A stretch of 64,000 nucleotides of DNA, from positions 5,440,545-5,504,544 of the forward strand of contig NZ_CP026692.1 in the NCBI RefSeq assembly GCF_002949795.1. The letters are read 5' to 3'. This stretch comes from Nostoc sp. 'Lobaria pulmonaria (5183) cyanobiont'. Lineage in GTDB: Bacteria > Cyanobacteriota > Cyanobacteriia > Cyanobacteriales > Nostocaceae. The translations under genes were made by a program, and so were the position numbers. The notes under the pieces were generated by a model. It worked only from the letters and a program-made list of their open reading frames with translations. It did no database searches and had not been told where the DNA came from. Within the stretch, counting starts at the first letter, position 1, and each line of letters opens with the position of its first letter. Of the stretch, positions 18,562-27,856 are shown piece by piece.

Positions 18562-20883
18562 ATGTTTAACTTATCCAGGATGAATCGGTTTTGGCGTATC
18601 CCTGTAGGTAATTTCTGGCGGCAAAATCCGCAGGGGTCGCCTTTGATTGAAGTGGAAGATTCTATTTCTTTGCGGGTACTGGTGCTAGCGTTGGTTATTT
18701 TGGGAATTGTAGCGACGGATATTGCCGCCGAGACTTCATTCAGTTTTTGGGCGTTACCCCTAAGTGTAGTGGGTGCAATTTGGAGTTATTATCGTCGCCG
18801 CGATCGCAATGTTGCAATTAAATTCTGCATCGCCATCGGAATGTTAGTAGCACTGGGTGCTTTCTTTGGGCGATTAGTAGGAGAGTTAAATGATACGCGC
18901 TTGGGTTTGGCAGAGTTATTAATTCAACTCCAGGTGTTGCATAGTTTTGATACACCCCGCCGGAAAAATTTGGGCTATTCGATTGTGATCGGACTGATTT
19001 TATTGGGTGTGGCAGCAACTCTAAGTCAGACTTTAGCATTTGCACCTGTGTTGCTGTTATTTTTAGCGATCGCTCTGCCAACTTTAGTATTAGATTACCG
19101 CTCACGCTTGGGTTTACAGCCATTAAAAATAAAAAATGAAAAATTCAATCAGCAGAATTCCTCAAGTCTGAATTTTAAATTTTTAATTCTAAATTTTTTA
19201 CTAATTGTTGGTCTGGGGCTGGCAATTTTTGCTGTTTTACCCAGATTTCCCGGCTATCAATTACGGAATTTTCCTGTAAGTTCTGCTATTCAAGTAAAAA
19301 ATAGTTTCACAGGACGTAGCATCATTAATCCCGGTTATATCCGCCAAGGTAAAGCTGATAATCAAGGCAGTGGTAGCGGTAGTACGGGACAAAATAAAAC
19401 TGGTCAACCAGGTAAAGTAGATAATAACTTTTATTACGGTTTTAATAGCCAAATAAACCAAAACCTGCGGGGCGAGATGAAACCCAAGGTTGTAATGCGG
19501 GTGCGATCGCAAGCTGAGGGTTTTTGGCGAGTATTAGGATTCGATCGCTATACAGGTAAAGGATGGGAAGTTTCTCGGAATGAAGATGTGACGACTGTTA
19601 GGCGATCGCCTTGGTCTTACCAAATTTTTCTTTCCCCGTCTGTGCTTACTGGTAAAACCCAAGAGGTAGTACAAACTTATACAGTGGTGTCGGATTTGCC
19701 TAACCTGATTCCAGCGATGACTTATCCCAAAGAAGTTTACTTTCCAGCACCAGTGATCGCTGTTGATAAGGAAGACGGATTGCGATCGCCTGTAGAATTA
19801 TCAGAAGGTTTCACCTACACAATAATTTCCGAAGTACCATACCGCGATCGGACTTTGTTAGGTGAAGCTTCTACTAAATATCCACCACAAATTAAAAAGC
19901 ATTATCTGCAAATTCCTCCCGAAATTGCCGAAAAAGTTCGGCAACTTACCGAAGAAATCCTCGCTAACTACAATCAAGAAAAAGTCGCAAAGTCTGCTAA
20001 AAGCCTGGATTCACCTTATGAGAAGGCTCTCTACTTAGCTCAATATTTAAAACAACGCTACTCTATTCCCCAAAATCCCTTAGAATTACCTTATTTGAGT
20101 GAAAAAGAAGACTTAGTAGAAACTTTTTTGTTTAAGCAAAAGGGAGGCTATCCAGACCACTTTTCAACAGTTCTCACGGTGATGTTGCGTTCCATTGGTA
20201 TCCCCGCGCGGTTGGTAGCAGGGTTTAGTGCGGGAGAATTTAATCCATTTACAGGGCTGTATGTTGTCCGTAATACTGACGCTTATGCGATGACGGAAGT
20301 GTATTTTCCGAAATATGGTTGGTTTGCCTTTGACCCTATTCCCAATCATCCTCTGATTCCGCCATCCATTGAAGACACTCAGACTTTTAGTGTGTTGCGC
20401 CAATTGTGGCATTGGGTTGCTGGCTGGCTACCTTCTCCGGTGACAGGTTTGTTGAATAATCTATTTGAGACAATATTTAAGTGGGTGATTAGAGCGATCG
20501 CTTGGTTTTTAGCTTTATTCTCTCAAGGTTGGTTCGGCGTGTTGACTGGCTTAATCTTGGCAACTACAGCAGCTTTCTTAAGTTGGCTAGGTTGGGGTCA
20601 GTGGCGAGAGTGGCGCAACCGTAGATGGTTAAATAAATTGCCAGCGATGGAGAGCCTTTATCAACAAATGCTGCAATGGACAACCCAAAAAGGTTTAGGC
20701 AAACATCCAGCACAAACACCTTTAGAGTATGCCAGAGTATCATACCAGCATCATGCTCTAGCAACTGCTGAGGTAATAGATGAAATTTGTCAAGCTTATG
20801 TTGGCTGGCGTTATGGCGGTCATACGCCTAACTTGCATCAACTGCGACAAAGATGGCAAGGTTTGAAAAAAGCTGCTAAGTGA
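18562..20883 (+). CDS. TgpA-like membrane protein with degenerate transglutaminase domain
   Basis: A 773-residue protein: about six N-terminal hydrophobic helices (residues 40-235), an extracytoplasmic part (about 240-635) with a transglutaminase-like core (about 485-600), another hydrophobic region (about 640-690) and a cytoplasmic DUF4129-like tail. In the usual core the Cys-containing GxCEHF, His and Asp form the triad. Here the matching stretch reads GGYPDHFS (Pro531 in place of Cys), TDAYAMTEV has Tyr575 in place of His, and only Asp591 (FDPIP) remains. It is thus probably not an active protease or transglutaminase but a structural or binding protein. Its substrate is unknown. Monocistronic. 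Confidence 0.85.
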   Translation: MFNLSRMNRFWRIPVGNFWRQNPQGSPLIEVEDSISLRVLVLALVILGIVATDIAAETSFSFWALPLSVVGAIWSYYRRRDRNVAIKFCIAIGMLVALGAFFGRLVGELNDTRLGLAELLIQLQVLHSFDTPRRKNLGYSIVIGLILLGVAATLSQTLAFAPVLLLFLAIALPTLVLDYRSRLGLQPLKIKNEKFNQQNSSSLNFKFLILNFLLIVGLGLAIFAVLPRFPGYQLRNFPVSSAIQVKNSFTGRSIINPGYIRQGKADNQGSGSGSTGQNKTGQPGKVDNNFYYGFNSQINQNLRGEMKPKVVMRVRSQAEGFWRVLGFDRYTGKGWEVSRNEDVTTVRRSPWSYQIFLSPSVLTGKTQEVVQTYTVVSDLPNLIPAMTYPKEVYFPAPVIAVDKEDGLRSPVELSEGFTYTIISEVPYRDRTLLGEASTKYPPQIKKHYLQIPPEIAEKVRQLTEEILANYNQEKVAKSAKSLDSPYEKALYLAQYLKQRYSIPQNPLELPYLSEKEDLVETFLFKQKGGYPDHFSTVLTVMLRSIGIPARLVAGFSAGEFNPFTGLYVVRNTDAYAMTEVYFPKYGWFAFDPIPNHPLIPPSIEDTQTFSVLRQLWHWVAGWLPSPVTGLLNNLFETIFKWVIRAIAWFLALFSQGWFGVLTGLILATTAAFLSWLGWGQWREWRNRRWLNKLPAMESLYQQMLQWTTQKGLGKHPAQTPLEYARVSYQHHALATAEVIDEICQAYVGWRYGGHTPNLHQLRQRWQGLKKAAK

Positions 20884-20996
20884 TTCAAAATATTGTTTAT
20901 TTGTATCGAGGTGTACTCTCAGATTTTGAATATGTCCATCTACAGGACTTATGAAAACGATAGCCTCAACCCTGATTCTCAGATAGTGGCAATTCA

Positions 20997-21144
20997 TTAG
21001 ACCTCTTGCACAAATGCAAAATTCGCCCTCATCCCCAACCCCTTCTCCCAAAATTGGGAGAAGGGGAGCCAAATTTAAAGTCCCTCTCCCAAGCTTGGGA
21101 GAGGGATTTAGGGTGAGGGCTTTTGATTCATGCAAGAAGTCTAA
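20997..21144. mobile_element. 148-bp miniature inverted-repeat element
   Basis: The ends TTAGACCTCTTGCACAAATG (20997-21016) and its near reverse complement at 21126-21144 form about 20-bp terminal inverted repeats. The interior has two further hairpins (CCCTTCTCCCAAAATTGGGAG and CCCTCTCCCAAGCTTGGGAG). It has no coding capacity. It has landed in, or next to the truncated end of, an ABC permease gene fragment. Confidence 0.8.
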
Positions 21145-21477
21145 TGATAGCGATCGCAATGCCTCAATCGGCAAATAAGTCACAAATCCAGCTGGAATCA
21201 ACCTGTACAACAGTAGCTTCACCGTTCCCTCAAACAAAGTTGCTCGATAAGTACTGAAGGTAAGCATGGCATTTCGCCACTGTTGTGTCAGTCCTTCGGA
21301 ATTGCCTAGATAAAAGCTGAGGCTACCCTTCAAAATATTAAAGCTGACAAACAACATCGCCACTGAAACTGTCAATCCAGTAAACAACGCCAAATGCACC
21401 GCATCAGGCTTGACAAAAAACAAATCAATCCCATATCCCAAAAGCAATTCTGGTAAGTGTGTATTTCCATAAATCTA
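21145..21477 (-). pseudogene. ABC-2 type permease fragment (DUF990-like)
   Basis: An open frame of about 110 codons with strongly hydrophobic residues and the stretch LITFSTY-like LTFSTYRATLFEG...IPAGFVTYLPIEALR, typical of the C-terminal half of cyanobacterial ABC-2 permeases of the DUF990 type. The first half of the gene is absent (a stop lies at 21475-21477) and the last 30-40 codons are missing where the inverted-repeat element begins. The sequence beyond the element does not restore the expected C terminus. So it is a relic with both ends lost. Confidence 0.7.
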
Positions 21478-21545
21478 GCAATAGCTAGATGCTGAAATTC
21501 TCTCAAAAGCTATAATTTACATCTGTTGCACCGAGAGATTAACTT

Positions 21546-22880
21546 GTGGATGTCATATTAGAACGATCGCACGAATTAAAACAAGCCTTAGTTGATTTTG
21601 TCTTTGATGCTGAAGGCGAACTGGCACAAACACTGGAAACTTATGCAGCAGCACAGTCGCGCCGTGGAAGTGGGGATAGTACACAGCAAGACTTAATCAT
21701 CGATAGCTTTCTGACAGATGGAAAAGTCGGTGATAAGTCTCCATTAGAGTTGTTTATCGAAAGCCATCCAGATTTAGCAGAAAGCGATCGCAGCCTGATA
21801 AACAGTTGGCATCATAGTTTTATTGGCTTATTTGCCATCACTAGTATTTTACCTGATGGCTTTGAATTGACGAACTGGTTGACAGATAAACGCTACATTG
21901 TCAAGCCAAACAATACTCAAACATTACAGGCAATATCTCGGTTGAAAGTCGGAGAAATCTTGCTAACTCGTATTTCCCCCGTTACCGATAGCTACTGGAT
22001 GTTTTCTGGGCCTTACACAATAATGGGTAAATTAGGTAAACCAAAACTTGCCGTAGCAATTGGTAATTTTAAAGAAAACTATAAAAGTAATCTTTACAGC
22101 GATGCTCCAGACTTGCTAGAAGAAGCTTGGCAGTCAGTAGAACAATATCATCAGCAGTTTGTGGACTTTTTTGGCACTGATGATATCACACTACCTGGAT
22201 ACCAGCTTAATAAAAAAATAGCGGAATTTCAAGAAGTAATTACTGAAAAAACCTTTGCAGCCGCAGGAATTGATACTTCTAAATCTCTTGCGGAAGTGGC
22301 AGAAGCAGCTGGAATTGGCGACGAAGAAATAAAAGCAGCCGCACAAGAATTTGGTGCTGATTCTAACGTAGTCTCTGAGATGTTTAACAACAAAAGCAGC
22401 AAAAGCAAAATGGTTATGCCAAAGGTTGATTTGCCTGCTGAACTCAAGAAAGCAGAACAGGTAACGGCTCTTTCTCATCCCCGTTGGGGACAAATGTTTT
22501 TACCAACATATAGTAAGGTACAAGCAATTTTATCGGCAGAAGACTGGCAAAGTGTGCAAGGGGCAGAAAAACTAATTCGCTACTACCTCGAAGATAAAAG
22601 TATTAATGCTTTTATTTGGCATCGATTAGCACAACAGTATCCAACTCAATTAGAAAATGTGTTGCAAACATTTTTGCAACGTCCAGAGTTTAGGCTTGAA
22701 AATGACTTGGATACGCTTTTGCAAGAATTTCACAAACCGATTGAGCCAGAGTTGCCAGAGATTGCTAGTGTACCCATACATTTACATAACTTATTTCAGG
22801 AAGCTTTAGGAGAAGTTAACAAATCGAAGCCAAAGAGTAAGGGGCAACAAAAGCCAACAAAGGGTTTTCAACGAGGTTAA
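21546..22880 (+). CDS. Conserved hypothetical protein
   Basis: A 444-residue soluble protein beginning at GTG 21546 behind GAGAGATT. There is no signal peptide or membrane segment. The N-terminal half is mixed alpha/beta; residues 215-300 are Ala/Glu-rich helices; the C-terminal third reads like a helical repeat, and the tail is basic (KSKPKSKGQQKPTKG). I do not recognise a catalytic motif. The tail suggests nucleic-acid contact, but this is a guess. Monocistronic, followed by a minus-strand receiver gene. Confidence 0.75.
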   Translation: MDVILERSHELKQALVDFVFDAEGELAQTLETYAAAQSRRGSGDSTQQDLIIDSFLTDGKVGDKSPLELFIESHPDLAESDRSLINSWHHSFIGLFAITSILPDGFELTNWLTDKRYIVKPNNTQTLQAISRLKVGEILLTRISPVTDSYWMFSGPYTIMGKLGKPKLAVAIGNFKENYKSNLYSDAPDLLEEAWQSVEQYHQQFVDFFGTDDITLPGYQLNKKIAEFQEVITEKTFAAAGIDTSKSLAEVAEAAGIGDEEIKAAAQEFGADSNVVSEMFNNKSSKSKMVMPKVDLPAELKKAEQVTALSHPRWGQMFLPTYSKVQAILSAEDWQSVQGAEKLIRYYLEDKSINAFIWHRLAQQYPTQLENVLQTFLQRPEFRLENDLDTLLQEFHKPIEPELPEIASVPIHLHNLFQEALGEVNKSKPKSKGQQKPTKGFQRG

Positions 22881-23031
22881 CAAATATATGCAACACTTTA
22901 CCCTACCCACTTAGGGTTGTATGGTTTCCTTTCTTTAAGTGCTTTATAGGAGTGTATAGCTAGCTGTGCGCTCCCACGATATATTGCCTGAAACCAGTAT
23001 CCAAAACGAGATCGAAGCTGGTTAGTTATAT

Positions 23032-23469
23032 TTAAGGATCGATAGATAACAGGCTAACAATCTCATCTACAATTTCTTCTGGACTCTCAAGCTTGACTAG
23101 AAATCGATTAAAACCAGCATTCAATGCTTTATGGCTTGAGACTTCCCGTGTATAAGAAGTGATCGCGATCGCAGGCAACTCTCTTATAGATGAGCAAGAA
23201 TTCACTCGAATTTGCTCAATTAACCAATTTCCATCATGATCGGGCAACTTCACATTGCACACTAGAATATCGGGATGAAGCGATTCGATCAAGTCAAGGG
23301 CTGTTTCTGCATCGCTTAAAGCCATTACCTCTGCACCTGCTGTTTCCAAAATGAAAGTGAGCAAATCTGCAATATCTGGCTCATCCTCTACCAGTAAGAT
23401 AGTGGTTCCAATAAGGTGCTGGAGCGAATTTAACTCAGTTTCTTGATTGATTTTCTGATCGGTTGCCAT
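23032..23469 (-). CDS. Stand-alone receiver domain lacking the phosphoacceptor Asp
   Basis: A 145-residue CheY-like protein with about 22 extra N-terminal residues. The acidic pair is present in LVEDEPD (Glu28, Asp29), and the switch Thr and Lys are in AITSYT and FLVKLESP. The position that normally carries the phosphorylated Asp reads VCNVKLP, with Asn72 instead (codon at 23254-23256). Such pseudo-receivers signal by protein contact rather than phosphorylation. No kinase gene is adjacent, so its partner is unknown. Confidence 0.85.
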   Translation of the reverse strand: MATDQKINQETELNSLQHLIGTTILLVEDEPDIADLLTFILETAGAEVMALSDAETALDLIESLHPDILVCNVKLPDHDGNWLIEQIRVNSCSSIRELPAIAITSYTREVSSHKALNAGFNRFLVKLESPEEIVDEIVSLLSIDP

Positions 23470-23762
23470 GCCGTCCTTTTATTGCCTGCTATAATTTGCT
23501 ATTTCTATTGCAACGCATGGAGCGGAATAAGTATTCACCCTTAATACACAAACTTGGGGTGAAAAGCCTTATCAATATGAAGAAGTTAATTCACCGATCA
23601 ATATTGACCGCCCTGTTATCCCTCTTCTGTCACTTTCCGAAGTAAGCAAGTAGTAAATAAGTGAAATTATCCAGAAGCATAACGGGACTTAAACAAAATA
23701 GAAGGAAAAAATAGAGTATAATGCTTTACTAGCACTGAAGCATTGGAAGCCTTTAGAACAGC
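23470..23762. other. Spacer upstream of the pseudo-receiver gene
   Basis: AT-rich, should include the promoter of the receiver gene. Short open frames here lack ribosome sites. Confidence 0.4.
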
Positions 23763-23869
23763 TATAGCGGTTCCCATTCAGATGCAGTACAACATTATAT
23801 TGCGAGGTGTAGGGGCACGGCAGTGCCGTGCCCCTACGGGTGTACCTCACGGAAACGAGAACCGCTATA
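23763..23869. mobile_element. 107-bp miniature inverted-repeat element (TATAGCGGTT ends)
   Basis: The left end TATAGCGGTTCCCATT and the right end AACGAGAACCGCTATA form terminal inverted repeats of roughly 28 bp with some mismatches. The centre is a perfect GC-rich palindrome, AGGGGCACGGCAGTGCCGTG and onward (23811-23836). Elements with these ends are common in Nostoc genomes. Non-coding. Confidence 0.82.
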
Positions 23870-23998
23870 TGTCTTATCGTTTTTTTGATTGGTTGACCTA
23901 TAACCGTGACGTATTTGCCGCTTATAAAGCTAGTTTAGGCTACATTTGGGCTTAATTTTTGACCAGCAGTCAGATCAACCATATTTATCCCCGGATGG

Positions 23999-24082
23999 TC
24001 AGGCGTAACTTTTCACTGTGTTGTAGTTTACTTTGGCACGTTCAGCCAACTCTTTGATTGTCCAACTTCTTTCTGCTACAAG
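23999..24082 (-). pseudogene. Remnant of an HTH (XRE-type) protein gene
   Basis: A 27-codon stretch reading ...RSWTIKELAERAKVNYNTVKSYA then TGA. It matches the start of short XRE-family antitoxin-like proteins in Nostoc (WTIKELAERAxVNYxTV), which normally continue for 50 residues. Here the frame is closed at both ends and lacks a start codon, so it is a decayed fragment. Confidence 0.5.
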
Positions 24083-24278
24083 TTATCTAATCTTTAGTCT
24101 AACTAGCCCTATTTTTATCTTGACAAAGGCGAGATTCAACTTTTTAAATAATTAATGAGGTGGGATTCCACCTACTATATGAACAACATCAAAAGCGATC
24201 GCTCGTCCAGCCTGGAAAACTAACAGAGCGATCGCTAGCTTCGGTTTTGAAGCCAAGTATGGCAGTCACCTCCCATAC
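24083..24278. other. Spacer with paired HIP1 sites
   Basis: Two AGCGATCGCT copies (24194-24203 and 24227-24236) can pair as an inverted repeat about 23 bp apart, just downstream of the isomerase gene, and may serve as its terminator. Confidence 0.4.
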
Positions 24279-25076
24279 TTAGGTTAAAGGTTGAGCAGCT
24301 TCTCCCTGTAGTCCCGTCCCCGTATCTGGTCGTGGTGCAGACATGATTTGCTTTTGCTGTTCTTGTAGCCAGGTTTCAAAGAGTTCATTCAGTAGTCGTA
24401 CCTTCATAAATTCATCCAGTTGTGCGGAGATAAATTTTTCCAGCCGCAAAATCACGAACCAGTCGGCAATGCGGGTAGGGGGCAATATTTGACCTGGTTG
24501 ACTGCTAGATAGCATTTGCACCATTACCGGATGTAGTGCATTCAGTTCAATCGGGCCTACCAAGCCTCCTGTTTGGGCTTCTGGCCCAAGTGAATATTCA
24601 CGCGCCAAGTCAGCAAAAGAGTTTTCTTTTGCTTGAATCCGGAAGTAAAGTTCTTGGGCAATTCCCACATCCTGGGTTCGCAGCAGGGAATAAATTACTT
24701 TGTCTAGTTTTGCCTTGGACTGAAAAAAGTAAGATTCTAGTTTATTACCCCAAGTAGCTTGCTTGAATTTTTCAATTTTAAGCTTACGAGTGGTAAGAAC
24801 TTCTAGTTGCTCAAGAGTCAGTCCTTGATGTGCCATCCAAGCCTGGATGTCTTCTTCATTTTTGAACTGTTTTTCAGTGAAAAACTGCTGTTTAGCTTGG
24901 GCTACTTCCTCAGGTGTACACTCTATTGCGACCTTGGCGGAGCGTGAGTTTTGCTCTATCGCCTCATCAATGATTAATTCGCGCTGCAACTGTGGCAGCA
25001 TTTGATAACTTGCCAGTAAGGAAATCAGTTCACTAGCTGTGATTGTACGATTACCGATTTGGATCGCTTCAGTCAT
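24279..25076 (-). CDS. Parvulin-type peptidyl-prolyl isomerase
   Basis: A 265-residue protein with an N-terminal helical chaperone-like part (about 1-125, SurA_N-like) and a PpiC parvulin domain (about 135-225) containing SFADLAREYSLGPEAQTGG, LVGPIELNALHPVM and PPTRIADWFVILRLE. There is no signal peptide, so it may act in the cytoplasm; in cyanobacteria similar isomerases are often found with type I secretion systems. The C-terminal tail is polar. Transcribed alone. Confidence 0.88.
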   Translation of the reverse strand: MTEAIQIGNRTITASELISLLASYQMLPQLQRELIIDEAIEQNSRSAKVAIECTPEEVAQAKQQFFTEKQFKNEEDIQAWMAHQGLTLEQLEVLTTRKLKIEKFKQATWGNKLESYFFQSKAKLDKVIYSLLRTQDVGIAQELYFRIQAKENSFADLAREYSLGPEAQTGGLVGPIELNALHPVMVQMLSSSQPGQILPPTRIADWFVILRLEKFISAQLDEFMKVRLLNELFETWLQEQQKQIMSAPRPDTGTGLQGEAAQPLT

Positions 25077-25645
25077 TAGCTTTCGGGCATTTTAAGAATA
25101 TCTGGTCTGTCAAAGAAGCTAAAGCGTAGCCCATTCACTGGGATCTTTTGTCTTAATCTTACCGACTTAGGTACGCTAACCTCACTTTCGTACTAATTAA
25201 ATAGTGGCTTTAACATACTTTAAAATATACAGTTTATATGAGTTTTTATCAAAGATTCTACGTAAATACGACCAGATGTGAAGAAAAGGACAAAAGTCAA
25301 ATGACTAATGACACTTCTCGCTACTGCAACTTAGAAGGGCGTTGTTATCAGACTGAGCTAGGGTGCTTTGAGATAACTCTCTCTTAACAAAGGTGTTTTT
25401 AGTTAACCAGAAATACTCACTCTATAGCGAGTCTCATTTGAATCTGACTTTTCCCGTTATCTTTTTGGTAGAGCGATGTCTACAATGGTCACTGAGCTTG
25501 TCGTACCCCTTGCCTACGGCACGCTCCGCGAACGTGGAAGCAAGCTAGCAAGAGCGTCTCCAAGAGTTGTGCGGGCTGCGCCTACGCTCACTATACCTCT
25601 ATCCCAAAGTCCTATTATGTATCCCGCAACCAAAAATTCTAACAT
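25077..25645. other. Spacer with dispersed repeats
   Basis: The region 25495-25590 carries a Nostoc repeat of the type CCTTGCCTACGGCACGCTCCGCGAACG...GGAAGCAAGCTAGC. An open frame at 25476-25664 runs through it and is not a gene. The remainder is the promoter region of the isomerase gene on its left side. Confidence 0.5.
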
Positions 25646-26020
25646 TTACAACGACTCTAAATAGTTCAGAAGATCCGCCATTTCTTGGGCACTAGGTTGG
25701 AATTTTGGCATTGGCGGCGTTTCGCCACTGATCACCTGGCGAATCAGTCCATATCGAGACTTGTGCTTTGAGACAGCTTGCAAACTGGGTCCTACTCGCC
25801 CGTCTGCTTCCAAGCCATGACAACCAGCACAGTTAATTTGAAAGATCGCGTGTCCTTGAACTGGGTTTCCTGTTAAGGATAGAACACTTTTGACGTATGG
25901 ATCGGAGGCTTGAACCAACTGAACACCAAAAAAGCCCAAAGGGACTGCTAGCAGTATAGCCAGCGTCAATAAAACGATCCGCTGAATCAAAATTTCAGGT
26001 TTGGTAATCTGGTTATCCAA
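25646..26020 (-). CDS. cytM: Cytochrome cM
   Basis: A 124-residue membrane-anchored c-type cytochrome. One N-terminal helix (about residues 12-35) is followed by a haem site CAGCH (Cys64, Cys67, His68) and a probable axial Met in TPPMPKF. Length and anchor fit cyanobacterial CytM, which dampens respiration and photosynthetic electron flow under stress. The gene is divergent from petG, so its promoter shares the 210-bp spacer. Confidence 0.93.
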   Translation of the reverse strand: MDNQITKPEILIQRIVLLTLAILLAVPLGFFGVQLVQASDPYVKSVLSLTGNPVQGHAIFQINCAGCHGLEADGRVGPSLQAVSKHKSRYGLIRQVISGETPPMPKFQPSAQEMADLLNYLESL

Positions 26021-26230
26021 AAGGTTTGCTGTGAAAGTCTAGGTGTGCTAAAAAGTTTTCATTTCCTACACATAGCTTAAAAGTTCTTGATTGTGTCTGC
26101 AAGCACAGAAGACTATTTTCTTGTGGGCAGTCGCCCTCTAAAAAGGCTGTAGGGCGCAGGATTCATACGAAATTTGGTAAAATAAAAAACAGGCAACGAA
26201 TATTTAATAATTACAAAGAGGAGATTTACA

Positions 26231-26344
26231 GTGGTTGAACCCCTGCTATCAGGTATTGTCCTTGGTCTAGTTTTCGTCACCCTCGCCGGACTGTTTTACG
26301 CTGCCTATAAGCAATATAAGCGCCCCAATCAGTTGGGGGGATGA
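26231..26344 (+). CDS. petG: Cytochrome b6f complex subunit PetG
   Basis: A 37-residue single-helix protein starting MVEPLLSGIVLGLVFVTLAG, with the typical AAYKQYKRPNQLGG end. The start is GTG with GAGGAG eight bases upstream. PetG is an essential small subunit of the thylakoid b6f complex and stabilises its periphery. Too short for length-based gene finders. It is convergent with rsmD. Confidence 0.97.
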   Translation: MVEPLLSGIVLGLVFVTLAGLFYAAYKQYKRPNQLGG

Positions 26345-26532
26345 GGGAGTGCCAGTGGTGAGTGCTGAGGAGCCAGTACGTTGGGTGGCTCTGCCGTACT
26401 TGTACCCCTGCTCTTAAGCAAGCTACGCGTAGCGTCTCCGACAGGAGAAGCAACTGGTGTTGCTGAGTAGGGTGAGGGAAGGGGGATAAAGAGGACAAGG
26501 AAGCAATTTTTCTCCCCCACTCCCCATTCCTG

Positions 26533-27078
26533 TCATTCCATAATTCTGTAGAAAGTAAGTGATGTGTAGCCGTAAACTTTCTGGCGGCAAATTTCCCAAG
26601 CGGGAATCTCTGGCGGTATCCAACCTTGTAAAGCGTGTTCAACTGCGATTTCGCCGCTAGGATCTAAAAGTTGATGATGAGCGATCGCTTCTAATACTGG
26701 CTGGTACAATCCACTGACATAAGGTGGATCGAAGTAGATTCTATCGAATTGCTTACCTGATAAAGTCTTTAACTGCTGCGTAATATCTCCCCGCAATATC
26801 CGAAATTCTTGGTCGGCATCAGCTACTTGCTGCCAATTTTGTTGGATGGTGGCACAGGCTCGGCTCGATTGTTCGATTCCCACTACTAGGCTGGCTCCTC
26901 TACACAAAGCCTCTGCGCCCATTGAACCAGTACCGGCGCATAAATCTAGCCAGCGACAACCTACAATTTCTCCCTGCCAAATATTAAAGACTGCCTCTCT
27001 TACTCGCGCACTAGTCGGTCTAGTTTCTTTTCCTGGTAAAGTTTTTAGCTGGCGATTGCCGTAAATTCTCAGGCTCAT
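26533..27078 (-). CDS. rsmD: 16S rRNA (guanine-N2) methyltransferase RsmD
   Basis: A 181-residue Rossmann-fold methyltransferase. The SAM motif DLCAGTGSMG is at residues 45-54 and the catalytic DPPY at 117-120; the N-terminal RPTSARVREAVFNIW is diagnostic of RsmD. It methylates G966 (E. coli numbering) of 16S rRNA. It stands 84 bp behind hisH, with TTAGTCATTGG repeats in between, and the petG-rsmD-hisH grouping is common in cyanobacteria. Confidence 0.94.
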   Translation of the reverse strand: MSLRIYGNRQLKTLPGKETRPTSARVREAVFNIWQGEIVGCRWLDLCAGTGSMGAEALCRGASLVVGIEQSSRACATIQQNWQQVADADQEFRILRGDITQQLKTLSGKQFDRIYFDPPYVSGLYQPVLEAIAHHQLLDPSGEIAVEHALQGWIPPEIPAWEICRQKVYGYTSLTFYRIME

Positions 27079-27125
27079 TAGTTATTAGTCATTGGTCATT
27101 AGTCATTGGTCATTGATCGTTAGTT
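27078..27125. repeat. Short tandem repeat (TCATTGG/TCATTAG heptads)
   Basis: Tandem heptads of the TTAGTCA / TTGGTCA type, six units, located between hisH and rsmD. The same class occurs between hupS and hupL (58505-58553). Confidence 0.8.
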
Positions 27126-27162
27126 TTAGACAAAAGACAAAGAACAAATGACAAAATTAGTA

Positions 27163-27798
27163 TTAGGCAGGAATTTTTTCGCGGACTTGAGCAACGAAAT
27201 TAGATAGGATTTGCAATCCGATATTAGAGGATTTTTCGGGGTGAAATTGGACTGCCATGAGGTTTTCATGGGCGATCGCAGCTGTCACGGTTTGAGTACC
27301 GTGAGTGATAGTTGCTGCACGGATTAGCGGGTCTATTGGGTCAACATAGTAGGAATGGACAAAATATACCCAAGGATCGGACGGTAAATGCTCCCACAAA
27401 ATACTTTTTGGTTGAGTCACTTCTAGTTGATTCCAACCCATGTGAGGAATAGTGATGTCAGGTTCGGGACGAAACCGCCGCACTTTTCCTTTGATAATTC
27501 CTAGCCCTGGTTGGGTACCTTCTGCACTTGATTCAAAGAGAATTTGCAATCCTAAACAAATTCCCAAAAAAGGTTTACCAGATGCGATCGCTTCTTTAAT
27601 AGGTTGTTCCAAACCACGCGATCGCAGGTGTTGCACTGCTGGATCAAATGCTCCCACTCCCGGTAAGACTATAGCATCTGCCTGCTCTAATTCCTTTGGA
27701 GAATAAGTAACATTAGGAGTTGCACCAGCTTTTTCCAAGCCTTTACAAACTGAGTGCAAATTTCCCATCTCATAATCTACGACCGCAATTACTGGCAT
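27163..27798 (-). CDS. hisH: Imidazole glycerol phosphate synthase, glutaminase subunit
   Basis: A 211-residue class I glutamine amidotransferase. The nucleophile is Cys81 in GICLGLQ, and His186 and Glu188 in FHPEKS complete the triad. The N terminus IAVVDYEMGNLHSV is typical of HisH. With HisF it makes imidazole glycerol phosphate and AICAR in histidine synthesis; hisF is not in the window. Confidence 0.96.
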   Translation of the reverse strand: MPVIAVVDYEMGNLHSVCKGLEKAGATPNVTYSPKELEQADAIVLPGVGAFDPAVQHLRSRGLEQPIKEAIASGKPFLGICLGLQILFESSAEGTQPGLGIIKGKVRRFRPEPDITIPHMGWNQLEVTQPKSILWEHLPSDPWVYFVHSYYVDPIDPLIRAATITHGTQTVTAAIAHENLMAVQFHPEKSSNIGLQILSNFVAQVREKIPA

Positions 27799-27856
27799 TT
27801 ACCTGCTCCTTGTAAATTTATTATGGAGGGTTTTTCTATTCTAAATAATATTTGTT

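Noticed and set aside
23743..23955. 70-codon open frame across the TATAGCGGTT element
   Set aside because: Most of it is the element itself. The last 28 codons (MSYRFFDWLTYN...) look a little like protein but are not recognised and have no ribosome site.
25476..25664. 62-codon open frame before cytM
   Set aside because: Consists of a dispersed GC-rich repeat.
26277..26642. 121-codon minus-strand frame between petG and rsmD
   Set aside because: Overlaps petG and the 3' end of rsmD in another frame; no ribosome site.
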